Shown here piece after piece: positions 33,541 to 44,700 of a stretch of 64,000 nucleotides of DNA. The notes below the pieces were generated by a model, which ran no database searches, was not told where the DNA came from, and saw nothing but the letters and a program-made list of their open reading frames with translations. The stretch is from contig CM064485.1 of assembly GCA_032716605.1 (NCBI GenBank), forward strand, positions 35,220,061 to 35,284,060, in the 5' to 3' direction. This stretch comes from Paralithodes platypus (Eukaryota; Arthropoda; Malacostraca; Decapoda; Lithodidae). Each line of letters opens with the position of its first letter. Positions within the stretch are counted from its first letter, which is position 1. Position numbers and translations under genes: made by a program.

Positions 33541-34109
33541 AACTGGGGTAACTTCGGACATTTTCAAAGGTTTTTTAACAATTTCTCCTGACTGTAAACA
33601 CATTATAGAGATTTTACGATGTCAAGTGGTGTGTGGTGATAGTGCGCCGTAATCTAGGAAGCCTCCCAAAATTAACCAGCATAATAAGAGAGTTATCCTT
33701 ATCCTAAATGATGTCCAAAGTTTACTCAAAAGTTGGAAATCTTCAGACAGGTATGGAGAACTTCGGACATACAGTGATTTCTTATGGAAAATTATTGTCA
33801 AGAAAGCAGTGATAACTTAAGACAAACGGAGGAGAACTTCGGACGTACAGTTTGCCGCACATATACTATTCCGTTGGGGTCTTTATTAGACAGCCCTGCA
33901 CCCCCCTCCCCAACCCCACTCCCTCACTCCACCTCCTGCCAATATGAGGTGCAGGGAGGGAGGGGGGTTGGGGATGTGGGTGTAGCGCTGCCAAATCACG
34001 ACCCCAACGGAATACCTCACTTCTCGAAAGAGTAAAGGCAAACGCATTTTGCCTCATCAACTCACTTCCTCTTACTAGTTCCCTACAATCTCTTTCTACA
34101 TGCCGCAAT
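33541..34109. other. Unassigned sequence with AACTTCGGACA motifs and a small foldback
   Basis: AACTTCGGAC occurs at about 33550, 33764 and 33836, suggesting ends of a Tc/mariner-like MITE (the first is AACTGGGGTAACTTCGGACA), but no complete inverted pair was found. A foldback lies at 33867-34015 (listed separately). Confidence 0.45.
33867..34015. repeat. 149-bp foldback
   Basis: Outer arms ATTCCGTTGGGGTC / GACCCCAACGGAAT are perfect inverted repeats. Inner arms (CACCCCCCTCCCCAACCCC / GGGGTTGGGGATGTGGGTG-like) pair imperfectly. Together they would form a nearly complete hairpin, possibly a small MITE. Confidence 0.7.
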
Positions 34110-34360
34110 GTTGCATCTTTTTAACACTTATATTAGCATTATAACAATCAGTGTTCTTCAGAGCTCTCTCAGTGCATACCTCCTCCCTTGTGGTGAGTGC
34201 GAGGCACCCGCCTTTCAACACAGTCCCACTCCTATTCTGTCCACCTCTCCAACCCAGGAATTAGCAAATTTTCTCAGATTTTCTTCTACTCAACAAGTGA
34301 ACTCTGAAACTGTCTCCCTCAGTCAATCTTTCCTTCATCCTATGACTTGAACTGCTTTAA
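34110..34360 (+). mobile_element. LINE RT C-terminal fragment
   Basis: Reading across frames gives CSSELSQCIPPP and a downstream FFYSTSELWNCLPQS block, the tail that follows the RT in jockey-like LINEs. The same tail, less broken, occurs on the minus strand at 52560-53100. Strongly degenerate. Confidence 0.5.
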
Positions 34361-34749
34361 AGCCGGTACCACACAAGTGTTTCTTCACTCAACATTTTTC
34401 CTTAACACTGGTCTGGCAGCTTATGAGGTTAACATTTATAATATTTTTGCTACCTAAATTCATCTATCATCAGTCTAGTTTCCGATACCAGTGCAAAATA
34501 TTCCAGAAATGTTGCCAGAAAAATGTTGATTATCGAATGTTGACTATAAAAGCTCTCGTGTGATACCGGCTTTACACTTCGTGTGTCCAGGCATTTTTAC
34601 CCCAATGTCCCTTGAATTTGGCTCTCTGTCATTCTTTTGACTTTTGGGGAGACATTCGTTACAGGCAGCCTGCCTTTTATCTCCTTCATACACATAGGAA
34701 AAAAACCTAGTTGCAACAGATTGCTAGACTACGCTGTCCACCAACGGCA

Positions 34750-34855
34750 CTGTCGTCTGCCAATAACGCTCACTGGCTTGCCCGCACCTCGAACTTTTAG
34801 CATTTCAATTTACAGGTGAGTGCTCTACCAACCGAACTATGGCCTGTAACAAAAT
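34750..34855 (-). mobile_element. tRNA-derived SINE head, minus strand
   Basis: On the minus strand GGCCATAGTTCGGTTGGTAG serves as A-box region (34829-34848). AAAAGTTCGAGGTGCGGG, about 40-50 bases on, is a degenerate B box. The intervening sequence is tRNA-like in length. The head is not a functional tRNA. Confidence 0.5.
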
Positions 34856-34869
34856 TCACAATGGACATA

Positions 34870-36645
34870 ATTTGGTATAGGTTTGATAATTATATCGAGG
34901 GCCTCCCCTTGGGAATTTTTCGCCCGAAACTTACAGGATTCACTAACCTCTATGATCCACTCTGGGGGAACTGGTAAATCTGAACCTGATGTCACGGCCT
35001 CGGCTTGGCGAGGGGGATCAAACTTAGTCTATAATGTATCTGGACCATATATCAGAGACATTATAATTTTGGAAAAAATTGGGTCTTTTGCTAATGGGGG
35101 AGGGGGAGCTGAACAGAGTTCATAAACCCTAGGCCATGAGAAACAAGGGTGCTTATTGTGGGTTGAGCTGAAGAAGGAGGAGGGGAGGGGCATGCCAATG
35201 ATGCTGGGGGTGTATAAGACTTAACCGCCATATGAGCCTTGCTAAGTGGCTTTGAAATTAACTGGGGAACAGGGAGTTGCAAGGTACATGATAGTGAGTC
35301 TCAGCAGTCTAGGATATTTAGCCTAGCCCAGATAGATGTTAACACATCTGTAGTATTAGTAGGTATGACCGGGCCAAAGGGGTCGGGCAATGGAGCAGGC
35401 GAAGCACGGTTATCGTCTGACTGACTGGCAAGAAATAATACTGGAAACGGGACTCTGTAACATTAGTAGATGTAAGTGTCTGAGTGTGCTCCAGCTTCCC
35501 AGCCTCTCCCGACCCAGCTTCAACCTTCTCGGCTTCTCCTCACCCTCAAATATATCATCAATGTGCACATTATAGTTATTGTGACCCTCTTTTGGGTCCT
35601 CATCGTACTCTTATTCTTCATCATAGTCCCATTATTGGGCTTCCATGTCTTCAGTAACTCAGGTATCCTGGCCGCCAAGTGGTGGAGAAAGGTGTAGATG
35701 GAAGGGAGAGTCTCGGTCACCACTAAGAAGAGGTGACAGGTGGCCAGGTGACACTATCTTCGACAGTGTTGGTAGTAGACGGGCCTCCGGTAGCCCTGGT
35801 TGAGGATGTTGGGGTACTGGTAAATGAGTGGCTGGCTTAGAAATAGATAAGGGCCGAGAGTGTAGTGGAGAAACACTCGGTACTGATGCCGGGACACTCA
35901 TCATCGTCAATGCTGACTTGTCTTTCGGAGATACAGATTTCTTATTTTTAGAGTCCTTTCGTCGAAAGGTTGTAGTGGATGATTCAGCTGCTGAAGTAAA
36001 GGAGGTTGTTGTTGGAGCACTGCCTGGTGAGCTGTGGTTTAAGTTATTTCCTTGGTGACTTTGTCTTGTCGGATTTAAGTGATGAGGTTCATTTTTTAGA
36101 AGAGGACCTGTGACGTTTCCTTGATCCACGTGATGCTAGGGAAAAAGCAGACTCACTGTCCAGTGTAGACATACAGACTGTGGCAACAGAAGGATGCCTC
36201 ATGGAAGGACTGTGTTGACCTGGAGTTAAAGCACTAGATGAGGTAGAAGGAGCCGTGGAGTGTCTTACATTGGCATTCTTGGCAGCTGGCAGAGCAGGGG
36301 AAGTGGAGGCTCTGTTTCTCTTGCCCGTCATGTATGGTGTGAGGTTCTGCTTAAGCTCCCCGTCTTCAATAGTGAGAGCCTTTTGAGAGACATCCATCAG
36401 GTACACCCGGATCTGGCTATACATTGACAGAAGAAACTCCGTTGCATTGGGAAAGTCAACAAACCTTGTGGGATGTATAAACACATTATGGTACTGCCTC
36501 CATACTTAAAACCGTAGAGGGTACCATCTTCTTGCAGACCTGCCAATGCAGAATTGCAGGGCACACACTTTGTGCAAAGCTTGTGTGCTAACAGCGGGAC
36601 TTGGGAGCATTTATTGGTAATACATTTTGTAAGGGCAGCCATCAT
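34870..36645 (-). pseudogene. Unidentified degenerate coding region, possibly a retroelement ORF1
   Basis: Three minus-strand open pieces run on with two frame changes (about 36480 and 36120). First a Cys-rich start, KCITNKCSQ and LCTKCVPCNSALAG (C-x-x-C pairs, 36397-36645). Then PTRFVDFPNATEFLLSMYSQ and VSQKALTIEDGELKQNLTPY (36089-36484). Then a long Ser/Pro/Thr-rich basic tail (35659-36129). Further on, the frame reads acidic stretches to about 35480. The order of finger, helical segment and disordered basic tail resembles ORF1/gag-like proteins of non-LTR elements, but I do not recognise a family. A decayed host gene cannot be excluded. Confidence 0.4.
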
Positions 36646-37199
36646 CTTAATGTATGTATGTATCTATATACTCTGGCACATACTTCATAGCTGGGGGTGG
36701 CCGACTCGAGACAGAGCCCGAACAGAAAGAACAAAATAAAATATAAATAGAAAATTCACACAAATCTAGGTTGCCTAGGAAAAGACCCAGAGACCAAGGA
36801 CCATGAGGGGTCCCCAGCAAGAGATTCCCAGGTATCGGATCTCCCGGAGAGGTTCCGGTCACAGCAGGCAGACACACAGCTGAACTATACAACAATGCCC
36901 GCTCAAATACTTCCAAGCAAGGCTCTTCCTATGTATATTGGCTCCCCAGGCCGGGCGCCTGACGGACTATTATCTAGTCCAAATGGCGCCCGACCCCTAC
37001 TCCCTATGACCCGTTATCACTCATCTATTCACAAGCTTTCTCCACTCATTTCTATTCATCACCACTTCTCTTGCCTGTTCTTCAGTTATCTTTCTATCTT
37101 TCAACGCTTTTCTCATACCATCTCTCCATCTCCTTCGAGGTCTTACTCTCAATCTATTTCCCCTTGTTTCTATATTCTAATATTCTATTTGTAAGCCTT
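36646..37199. other. Unassigned intronic sequence
   Basis: Contains a short imperfect inverted pair (CCGGGCGCC at 36952-36960 and GGCGCCCG at 36984-36991) and CT-rich sequence to 37170. No coding motif. Confidence 0.4.
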
Positions 37200-37519
37200 T
37201 CATAAGAAGGAGGTGTGGTGTGGAGGTAGATGTGCTGGAAAGTGTGAAAAGGAACAACTTGAGATGGTTCGGCCATATGGAACGTATGGAAAGCGAGAGA
37301 ATGACTAAGAGGGTGTACGAGAGCGAGGTGGAAGGACAGAGAAGGAGAGGTGCATCGAAGGAGAGATGGAAGGATGGAGTGAGGAAGTATATGAATGAAG
37401 GCGGTGCTGGTTGGGAGGAGGGGCGTCGACTGACGGGGGACAGAGGTGTATGGGAGCGGTTCATTCGTGTCCACCCCTTCGGGGATCACGGTGTCAGGCA
37501 ATAGATAGATAGATAGATT
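37200..37519 (+). mobile_element. RTE-A LINE 3' end, short copy
   Basis: The open frame matches the last ~95 residues of the intact RTE-A ORF: RRCGVEVDVLESVKRNNLRW, FGHMERMESERM, EGGAGWEEGRRLTGDRG and DHGVRQ, then the stop in CAATAGATAGATAGATAG. It is severely 5'-truncated, as is usual for target-primed reverse transcription. Confidence 0.9.
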
Positions 37520-38072
37520 TAATATTTATTCGATATTTATTCACTATTTATTGTATGACTATATTTGTTGACATTTTTATTCAAGTTGATATGCTCGTGA
37601 TAATATATCTCGCTGTTATTGTCTACGGGGTGCCCTTCTCGTGTGCTTGGGGTGCCGCGTGGTCAAGATAGCGGCTGATGCTAGGCTTCTTCTGAAATTA
37701 TTTTTAGCTTTTTAAATTATTTCAGCTTTCTTTAAATTGGGGGGGGGGGGTGCATATGTCTTTTCGAGATTTAGTTTATCCTCTTTTTGTTTGTAGGTTA
37801 TTCTTTTACAGTTTAGTCTCTCCAAAATTAGGAATCTAAATACAAATTTATTGATATTTTCGTCTTTGATATTTAGGCTGCCTTAGGATCAGTTCTTGTA
37901 TATCTTTACCCATCGCAGAGTTGGGTATGCAGTTTTAATTTTGGGCAAAGCGGCACGTCTACTTTATTATTCTTTCGAATGCTGTGCCTATTTGCAATTT
38001 AGTGTGTTCTCTTGTTCTTGACGTTGAGCATATGATGTCCCGGCCACCGGTCGGTCGTGGTATATTTCCGAA
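37520..38072. other. Unassigned AT-rich intronic sequence
   Basis: A poly(G) run lies at 37740-37750. No gene or repeat structure was recognised. Confidence 0.4.
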
Positions 38073-38508
38073 GGGAAAGAAGGAAAACATATATTTAGTA
38101 GTGGTTCTGTAGTCAATGACGTCTACTCTCCTCCCACCTTCCCCTTTCCATGCACATGCAGAACTTGATATTCAGATTTGAGAATGTATTTACGCACCAG
38201 GTGGCACTGAGCGGCTGTGCATGGGAAGCTTGCCTTTGTGTTAGCACTGAATTTGAACTACCTTATTTTATAATTATTTCATTTTTTTCTTAGTGGTATA
38301 CGATTCGATGACGTTCCCTATGAACTATGTAACGGGTATCTTCTGGGATGTTATTTTGTTATTATTCAGGTTGCGTAAGTTTTCTATGGGTGCCCGTAGG
38401 GGACCCGGAGATCCCTAATATTTGATTAGGCTCTCACGTCATTGACTACGGAACCACTACTAAATTCATGTTTTTTCTTCCTTCCCTTCCGGTTGTCAAA
38501 CCCACAAT
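38073..38508. mobile_element. TIR DNA element T2, copy 2, 436 bp
   Basis: Left CCGAAGGGAAAGAAGGAAAA, then TAGTGGTTCTGTAGTCAATG. Right CATTGACTACGGAACCACTA, then CTTCCGGTTGTCAAACCC. The first ~15 bases of the left end (the GGGTTTGACAACC block of copy 1) are missing or replaced. It is adjacent to RTE-B copy 3. Confidence 0.72.
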
Positions 38509-38519
38509 AGTAAACATAT

Positions 38520-39683
38520 ATAACGGCAAGGAGGATTCATTGGATAGGGGAAATTATAGGGGCCTGAAAATGCTTGACCAAGGTCTGTGAGAGTCTTTGA
38601 AGGTATGATATAGGAAAGCATTTCTATCGATGATATACAGTTCGGTTTCATGTAAAGACGTGGCACAATCGACACTATCTTCATAGTCAGGCAGCTGCAG
38701 GAAAGATATCTACTTATAGATAGGGATCTGTATCTTGTGTTTGTAGACCTGGAGAAGGCCTTTGATAGGATGCCCAGAGAAGTTGTGCAGTGGGCTATGA
38801 GAAAATTGGCGTAGAGGAGTGGCTGGTGTGTGTAATAATGAAGATGTACGAGAACTCACAATTGGCAGTGAGGGTGAAAGGTGAACTGAGTGAGGAGTTA
38901 ACAGTTCGTGTCAGAGTTCACCAGGGCTCTGTGTTAAGCTTTCTCCTCTTTGTTATGTTTCTGGAGGCACTAGCTGGTTATTTCAGAGTTGGGCTCCCTT
39001 GTGAAATGCTATACGCAGATGACCTAGTACGTATCGCAGATAGTGCACGGGATGTCGAGGAAAAGTTCAGAAGATGGAAAGAGAGCAAGGCAAGTTAAAG
39101 GTTAAGAGTAATTAGAAATAAAACAAGGGTTTTACACAGTGGATTAGGGCTAGGAAAGGTAGAAAAAAGTGGAGCATAACCATGCACAGTATGCAGAAAA
39201 GGGGTGGGAATGAACTCAATACAGTGTAGCGTCTGCCGCACTTGCGTACATCACGGGAAGAAGCGCTGCACCTGAATAAAGTGACCTCTACCAAGGAAGA
39301 AGTCCGAAATTGAGAAATTTGTATGCATAGTATGCAAAGGTGAGCTTGTATTCAATGACCGGCTTGAGAGTGTTAACTTTGGCAATGAAGCACTGGAGAT
39401 GGTGGATAAGTTTTGCTACTTGGGAGATACCATCTCTGCCGGTGGTGGGGCCTAGGCCGCCACTATTGGCAGAATAAAATGCGGCTGGGGAAAGTTTAGA
39501 GAACTTTTGCCACTACTCACCATGAGAAGACTCCCTCTCCCCTTGAAGGTAAAGGTGTACGCTTCCTGCGTTAGCTCTTAACAGGGCTGCCTGGACCGGC
39601 GTCCTTAGGACATGAGACTGAATGCGCACTTTGTGTGGAGCACTCGGTCTTTAAATTTGTGTATGTATATGTATGTATGTATA
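38520..39683 (+). mobile_element. RTE-like family B LINE, copy 3, broken
   Basis: Contains an RT block (GNYRGLKMLDQ region; FVDLEKAFDRMPREVVQWAM; RVHQGSVLSFLLFVMFLEAL; MLYADDLVRIADS), a Cys-rich finger (CTVCRKGVG, NSIQCSVCRTCVH), DKFCYLGDTISAGGG, and the 3' tail GGACATGAGACTGAATGCGC ... TATGTATGTATGTATA. The catalytic Ala-Asp-Asp is preserved, but frame changes at about 38810 and 39098 and an internal deletion before the tail make it inactive. Confidence 0.82.
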
Positions 39684-39870
39684 GCACGTGATGCCCAAAC
39701 AAAGAAGAATCTGAAAATGTTACCGTAGTATCATCAAAACAGCTCCAGATCAAGCAGAGTCTGTGCTACCTAATACAATCATAGTAAAAAAGTAAAGAAA
39801 AAGCTTACCCACGCCCAAATCTGTGTTTCAGGGATGGCGGGGGGGGGGGGGGGGGCAAGCATAGCATCTT
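39684..39870. other. Spacer with poly(G) run
   Basis: A G tract of about 18 bases at 39838-39855 precedes the E element. Nothing else is recognised. Confidence 0.5.
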
Positions 39871-40682
39871 AAGGTCATTGCACACTGACACGAAAGGCCC
39901 TCCAGGCGAGTTCACGACTCGAAATTTCAGCCTGAGACGGCGAATCAGCAACATAATCGTGGATATCGGGAATTAGCCGTGAGTGACTCTCACGGTCCAT
40001 GCGACGTAGCGGGGTTCGATACGAGATTTTGAGCTGTTCAAAAGTTCGTGGGAATCCCCCGGCAACTGTAAAAATTCGTCTGAGTCTGGTCTCCATCACA
40101 AACTCGCCGTATCACAATTGTGTGGTCCGTATCAAAGACGTATGGTCCGTATCAAAGTCGTATGGCCCGTATCAGCATCGTCTGGTGCGTAAGCCTGCCG
40201 TGCGGACCGGATGTAGGAAAAAAAGGCACCGGAAAAAAAGGCACAGGAAAAAACCCGCACCGGAAATAAGGGTACTGGGAAAAAAAGGCACAGGAAAAAA
40301 TGGCATATTCATTGGGGTAGGAAAAAAATGGCATATTATGAAAATCTATCATAATGTTTAATTAGGGAACTTTATTATCCAGGATTTATTCCTAAATTAT
40401 TTATTATTCAAGAATTATAAAATTTTAATATATTTGTTATATATATATTGTACTTCTATATTTTGCTTTATTTACACTATATTTCTATTTAACCCCTCCA
40501 ACCCGGAAGGGCTCTTGAACGCCCATAACAAACTCGGCCCGCGCAACCCGGAAGGGCTCTTGAACGCCCATTGCTTGCGTGAGTGCATTCGAATGCTGCG
40601 CGTAAATTTTTGGTATCATGGGAGGGTAGGTGGCGCCACCAGACGTAAACTACGCCACAGCATCAGTATCTACCCCGACGCC

Positions 40683-41340
40683 ATCATGGATAGTACGCCA
40701 AATAGTGATTCCGCTGTGTCCGATACCGTGCTTCCTACGACACCCGTGCTAGTTCGTCGCGCCTTACCCCGACGCCATCGCCTAAATGTGTTATATCCCG
40801 GAGGTATTGAGACGACATTGAGACTTTATGAGCGAGCTGATGCCAAGTATAATGTTGATGATGAAGTAAGTGACGACTCCAGTAATTATAAGTCGAGTGA
40901 TTATGGCCATGAGAGTTACAAAGAAGAGCAATTCCTGGGATTTGCGAGAGAACATGAGAGTGATGAAGGTGATGTACCAGTTTTGGAGGAAGCTGGTTTA
41001 CCTACAGACGGTGAGCTTGAGAGAGTGAGTGAGTGGGAGAGTTCAAGGTCACTCACCAAATTTTGCATAAGTGACACGACCCCAAGCCCTTCGCCAGCTA
41101 AATCGCCTTTCAAGCAACACTTATATAAGAAGAAAATACTTGAAAAGGCGGCCGCGGAAGCTAGGGAACAAGCCAAAATACTTGGTGAGGATGAGGCTGT
41201 GAGTGAGGGTGAGCGTGGTGACTCTTCTCGCCCGCCATTGTCTCCCTTATCTACCCACGCCACCCAAGATGACCCGGCTGACCCGGGTGCCCCGCATTCT
41301 TCCCCACCACCCCACCACTGCCAAGGGTTGAGGACCCCCA
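40683..41340 (+). pseudogene. piggyBac transposase N-terminal disordered region (frame shifted)
   Basis: The frame opens upstream and contains ATG at 40686 (MDSTPNSDSAVSD). It is acidic, Ser/Pro-rich and low-complexity (SDDSSNYKSSDYGHESYKEE, then FKQHLYKKKILEKAAAEARE). A block of this character precedes the catalytic domain in PGBD4-like transposases. At about 41332-41338, in a run of five C's, the reading passes by one base into the frame of the catalytic domain; that frame then has one TAG at 41461. Both breaks lie in the disordered part. A sequencing error in the C run is possible. Confidence 0.7.
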
Positions 41341-41463
41341 CTTTCGGCCTATTTGCCTCCTAGGTCCCCCGACAGGAGAACTGCTGCCGAAAAGGGGAAA
41401 GGCAGCAAATATGCCAAAAAAAGCAAGACAAGTAAGCGAGTTTTGTTCGAGGCTCCCGCGTAG

Positions 41464-43566
41464 TCCACCCCTGCCCGCCCCAGCCATACGCCCCCGCAAC
41501 TTTCCCCACGGTCCTCCCCACCTCTCCAGCCGTCAACATATGTTCCTGACGAAGTCTTTGAGCTCGCATCACCAATACCTGGGCCTAGTGACAGTGAAGT
41601 ATTGCTTTCTGTCACTCGTCGCAGGCCAAGGAGCCCAGGACCTTGGGGGGACACAGCCTCACCTGCCACTCCTTCCCCACCTCGCCCACCCGCACGCCGC
41701 CCACGCATCACTCGTTCCCCGCCAGATTATGTGGGGGCCACTGATGATGAAGGGCACCTCTCTGAAGATTCTGGCCATGATTACATAGGTCCACCGTCAG
41801 GGCAAGATGACCACTCTGACGATGACTATATGGACATCGACGACCCTCGACCCATCCGCTTGGCCCGGCGTCGTGCTGCCCGTCGTGCTGGCCGCCGCCC
41901 TGGCCGACGCCCTCGCCGCCCTAGGGCGCGCGCCTCCCGAGTTGGCCGTGGGCGTGCTGGGCCACCAGCTGGAGCTCCTCGTCAGCGTAGACAAGACCCA
42001 TTCTACGTTTTTCAGTGGCAAGACGTAGTTGATGGGGATGGATACAACCCTGATGTGCCAGCTTTTGATGAGGTACTGGAGGGTTCAGGCATTACCCCCA
42101 ATATTCCTGCAGGCCCCAATGCTCCACCACACGAACTATTTGAGGCCTTCTTTGATGAGGAGGTGGTAGGCTATGTTGTCAAAGAGACAAATAAGCAGCA
42201 CCAATTCCAGGTCCACTTTTTGGGCAAGGTGACCAAGGGCCACATGAGGCAGTGGACCCCAGTGACTCATAAAGAGTTCATGGTGTTCCTGGCACTCACC
42301 ATGCTAATGCCTCATGTCAAGAAGCATAGGTTGCCTGACTATTGGATCACCAATGATCTCATATCCACCCTTGCCTTCGGGAAATATATGTCTCGCGACC
42401 GGTACCTTGATATCCTCGCAGCGCTCCATCTTGTCACCAACCTTGACGTCCACCTCCCAGACAAGCTGTGGAAGATTAGGACGTTGTACGAGATGATGAG
42501 AGAACGCTTCACCTCCTACTTCAAGCCCTTCCGCAAGGTCGTCATTGATGAGTCTCTTGTGCTGTTCCGGGGAAAACTCAGCTTCCGGCAGTACATCCCC
42601 TCAAAAAGACATCGCTTTGGCATAAAATTCTTTGTGCTGTGCGACTGCCAAACTGGCTATGTCCTGGACTTCCTGTTCTACAGCGGGAAGGAAGGGGACT
42701 TGCTTGTGGACCCCCTCATTGGCTTTGGCGGAGCAGTGGTGCAAGCCATGATGGACCGCTACTTTCACAAGAATCACGTCCTCTACACGGACAATTATTA
42801 CACGTCCCCCACTCTCTCACAGTACCTGCATGAGCGCAAGACGGGGACTGTAGGCACAGTACGAGGGAAAAGGAAGGGCATGCCACCTTTCCCTCCAAAG
42901 ACCAAAAAAGGTGATGTGTTCAAGAAGAAGTCGGGGCCCATTCTGGCTATCCACTGGCACGACCAGCGGAAGGTCAACCTCCTGAGCACCATCCACAAGG
43001 GGGAAATGGTGGAGACTGGCAAGGTGGATCGCCGCACCCAGGCCAGGGTGACCAAGTCCGATGCTGTCCTGGACTACAACATCAACATGAGGCTGGTGGA
43101 CAAGTCCGACATGCAGATAAGCTTCATTGACTGCCTGCGTACCTCGTGCAGATGGTACAAAAAGTTCTTTCTGCATATGGTGGACATGTCAGTTCTGAAT
43201 GCCTACAATATATACAAGCTTCGGAATGTGAACACACCCATGAAGTTCAATAGCCTGCGGAGGTTCCAAAAACAGGTGTTGACGGAGCTCCTGGAGAAGT
43301 ATGGTACGCCACAGAGGGCAGTGGCACGTCCTGGGCCCGCCGTTACTGACCGCTTGCAGTGTGCTCATTACCTGAATAGGCACAGGCTTGGTTCCCTGCC
43401 TCAGAATGAATCAGGAAGAACGCAGCAGAAGCGGTGCCATGTCTGCTACAACAGCAGGCTGAGGGCGAGGTCAGGTAAAAAGTCCACCATGGAGTGTGTG
43501 GAGTGCAAGGTGGCACTCTGTGCTATAGGGTGCTTCTTTGATTACCACTCCAAGCAGGAGTTCTAG
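41464..43566 (+). CDS. piggyBac transposase, catalytic domain and Cys-rich C-terminus
   Basis: An open frame after the TAG at 41461, running to TAG 43564. It first passes a Pro/Arg/Asp-rich region (to about 42000), then the DDE domain: HKEFMVFLALTMLMP, YWITNDLISTLAFGKYMSRD and RYLDILAALHLV. The catalytic Asp residues are in VVIDES (42547-42549), YTDNYYTS (42790-42792) and LVDKSD (43099-43101), with the accessory Asp at 43108. All are intact. The last ~50 residues have CHVCYN..., MECVECKVALC and GCFFDYH, the Cys-rich TIR-binding domain. The first in-frame ATG is well inside (41830), so a start for this segment alone is uncertain. It cuts and pastes at TTAA. Confidence 0.88.
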   Translation, partial: STPARPSHTPPQLSPRSSPPLQPSTYVPDEVFELASPIPGPSDSEVLLSVTRRRPRSPGPWGDTASPATPSPPRPPARRPRITRSPPDYVGATDDEGHLSEDSGHDYIGPPSGQDDHSDDDYMDIDDPRPIRLARRRAARRAGRRPGRRPRRPRARASRVGRGRAGPPAGAPRQRRQDPFYVFQWQDVVDGDGYNPDVPAFDEVLEGSGITPNIPAGPNAPPHELFEAFFDEEVVGYVVKETNKQHQFQVHFLGKVTKGHMRQWTPVTHKEFMVFLALTMLMPHVKKHRLPDYWITNDLISTLAFGKYMSRDRYLDILAALHLVTNLDVHLPDKLWKIRTLYEMMRERFTSYFKPFRKVVIDESLVLFRGKLSFRQYIPSKRHRFGIKFFVLCDCQTGYVLDFLFYSGKEGDLLVDPLIGFGGAVVQAMMDRYFHKNHVLYTDNYYTSPTLSQYLHERKTGTVGTVRGKRKGMPPFPPKTKKGDVFKKKSGPILAIHWHDQRKVNLLSTIHKGEMVETGKVDRRTQARVTKSDAVLDYNINMRLVDKSDMQISFIDCLRTSCRWYKKFFLHMVDMSVLNAYNIYKLRNVNTPMKFNSLRRFQKQVLTELLEKYGTPQRAVARPGPAVTDRLQCAHYLNRHRLGSLPQNESGRTQQKRCHVCYNSRLRARSGKKSTMECVECKVALCAIGCFFDYHSKQEF

Positions 43567-43586
43567 TAATCATACTGAAAGTGCCA

Positions 43587-43592
43587 AATAAA
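43587..43592 (+). terminator. Polyadenylation signal of the piggyBac transposase gene
   Basis: AATAAA, 20 bases after the stop codon, the expected position for a compact transposon gene. Confidence 0.6.
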
Positions 43593-43829
43593 ATGACAAT
43601 ATGTACAGTATATATATAGGCAAAAAGTGGAAGTAAACCAATTTATTGTTATACAAAAGTCATGTATTATGAGAAAATTGATACAAATACAATTACACCA
43701 TAATAATATGTGAAAGTGACACATGTATATAATAAGTGACATTCATATGATTAGAACCTATAGAAATATAAAAATCAGTGAAAAAAGACACAATAAATTG
43801 TATATAAAACGTTTACAAAGCATATAACT

Positions 43830-44700
43830 AAGTGAAAGTTACACAAGACCTAATATTTGATGGCCAAAGTATAATAAACACCTGTGATAACGAATAATCA
43901 GTGCCTAATATAACAATAACCTACCTCAAATACTAATAAAATGTACGGAATCGAGTGAAAATGAGCATTATCAGTGACAGTGACACTCTCTAAAGCATAT
44001 TTATCAAAGTGAAAGTGACACAAGACACAATATTTGATGGCCAAAGTATAATAAACACCTGTGATAACGAATAATCAGTGCCTAATATAACAATAACCTA
44101 CCTCAAATACTAATAAAATGTACGGTATCGAGTGAAAATGAGCATTATCAGTGACAGTGACACTCTCTAAAGCATATTTACCAAAGTGAAAGTGACACAA
44201 GACACAATATTTGATAGCCAAAGTATAATAAACACCTGTGATAACGAATAATCAGTGCCTAATATAACAATAACCTACCTCAATTACTAATAAAATGTAC
44301 GGTATCGAGTGAAAATGAGCATTATCAGTGACAGTGACACTCTAAAGCATATTTATCAAACTGAAAGTGACACAAGACACAATATTTGATAGCCAAAGTA
44401 TAATAAACACCTGTGATAACGAATAATCAGTGCCTAATATAACAATAACCTACCTCAATTACTAATAAAATGTACGGTATCGAGTGAAAATGAGCATTAT
44501 CAGTGACAGTGACACTCTAAAGCATATTTATCAAACTGAAAGTGACACAAGACACAATACTTGATGACCAAAGAATAATAAACACCTGTAATAACTAATA
44601 ATCAGTGCCTAATATAACAATAACCTACCTCAATTACTAATAAAATGTACGGTATCGAGTGAAAATGAGCAATATTAGTGACAGTGATACCCTAATAAAC
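43830..44700 (+). repeat. Five ~176-bp subterminal tandem repeats in piggyBac
   Basis: Units start near 43845, 44022, 44199, 44374 and 44549 (spacings about 178, 177, 175, 175). Each contains AAGTATAATAAACACCTGTG, CTAATATAACAATAACCTAC and ATGTACGGTATCGAGTGAAA. The middle units are nearly identical; the first and last diverge. They lie between the gene and the right terminal repeat. Confidence 0.9.

Noticed and set aside
41349..41711. Minus-strand ORF of 120 codons inside piggyBac
   Set aside because: Antisense shadow of the Pro/Ser-rich transposase N-terminus.
43830..44700. CRISPR-like array
   Set aside because: Units of ~176 bp are direct tandem repeats without spacers, in a eukaryotic transposon.
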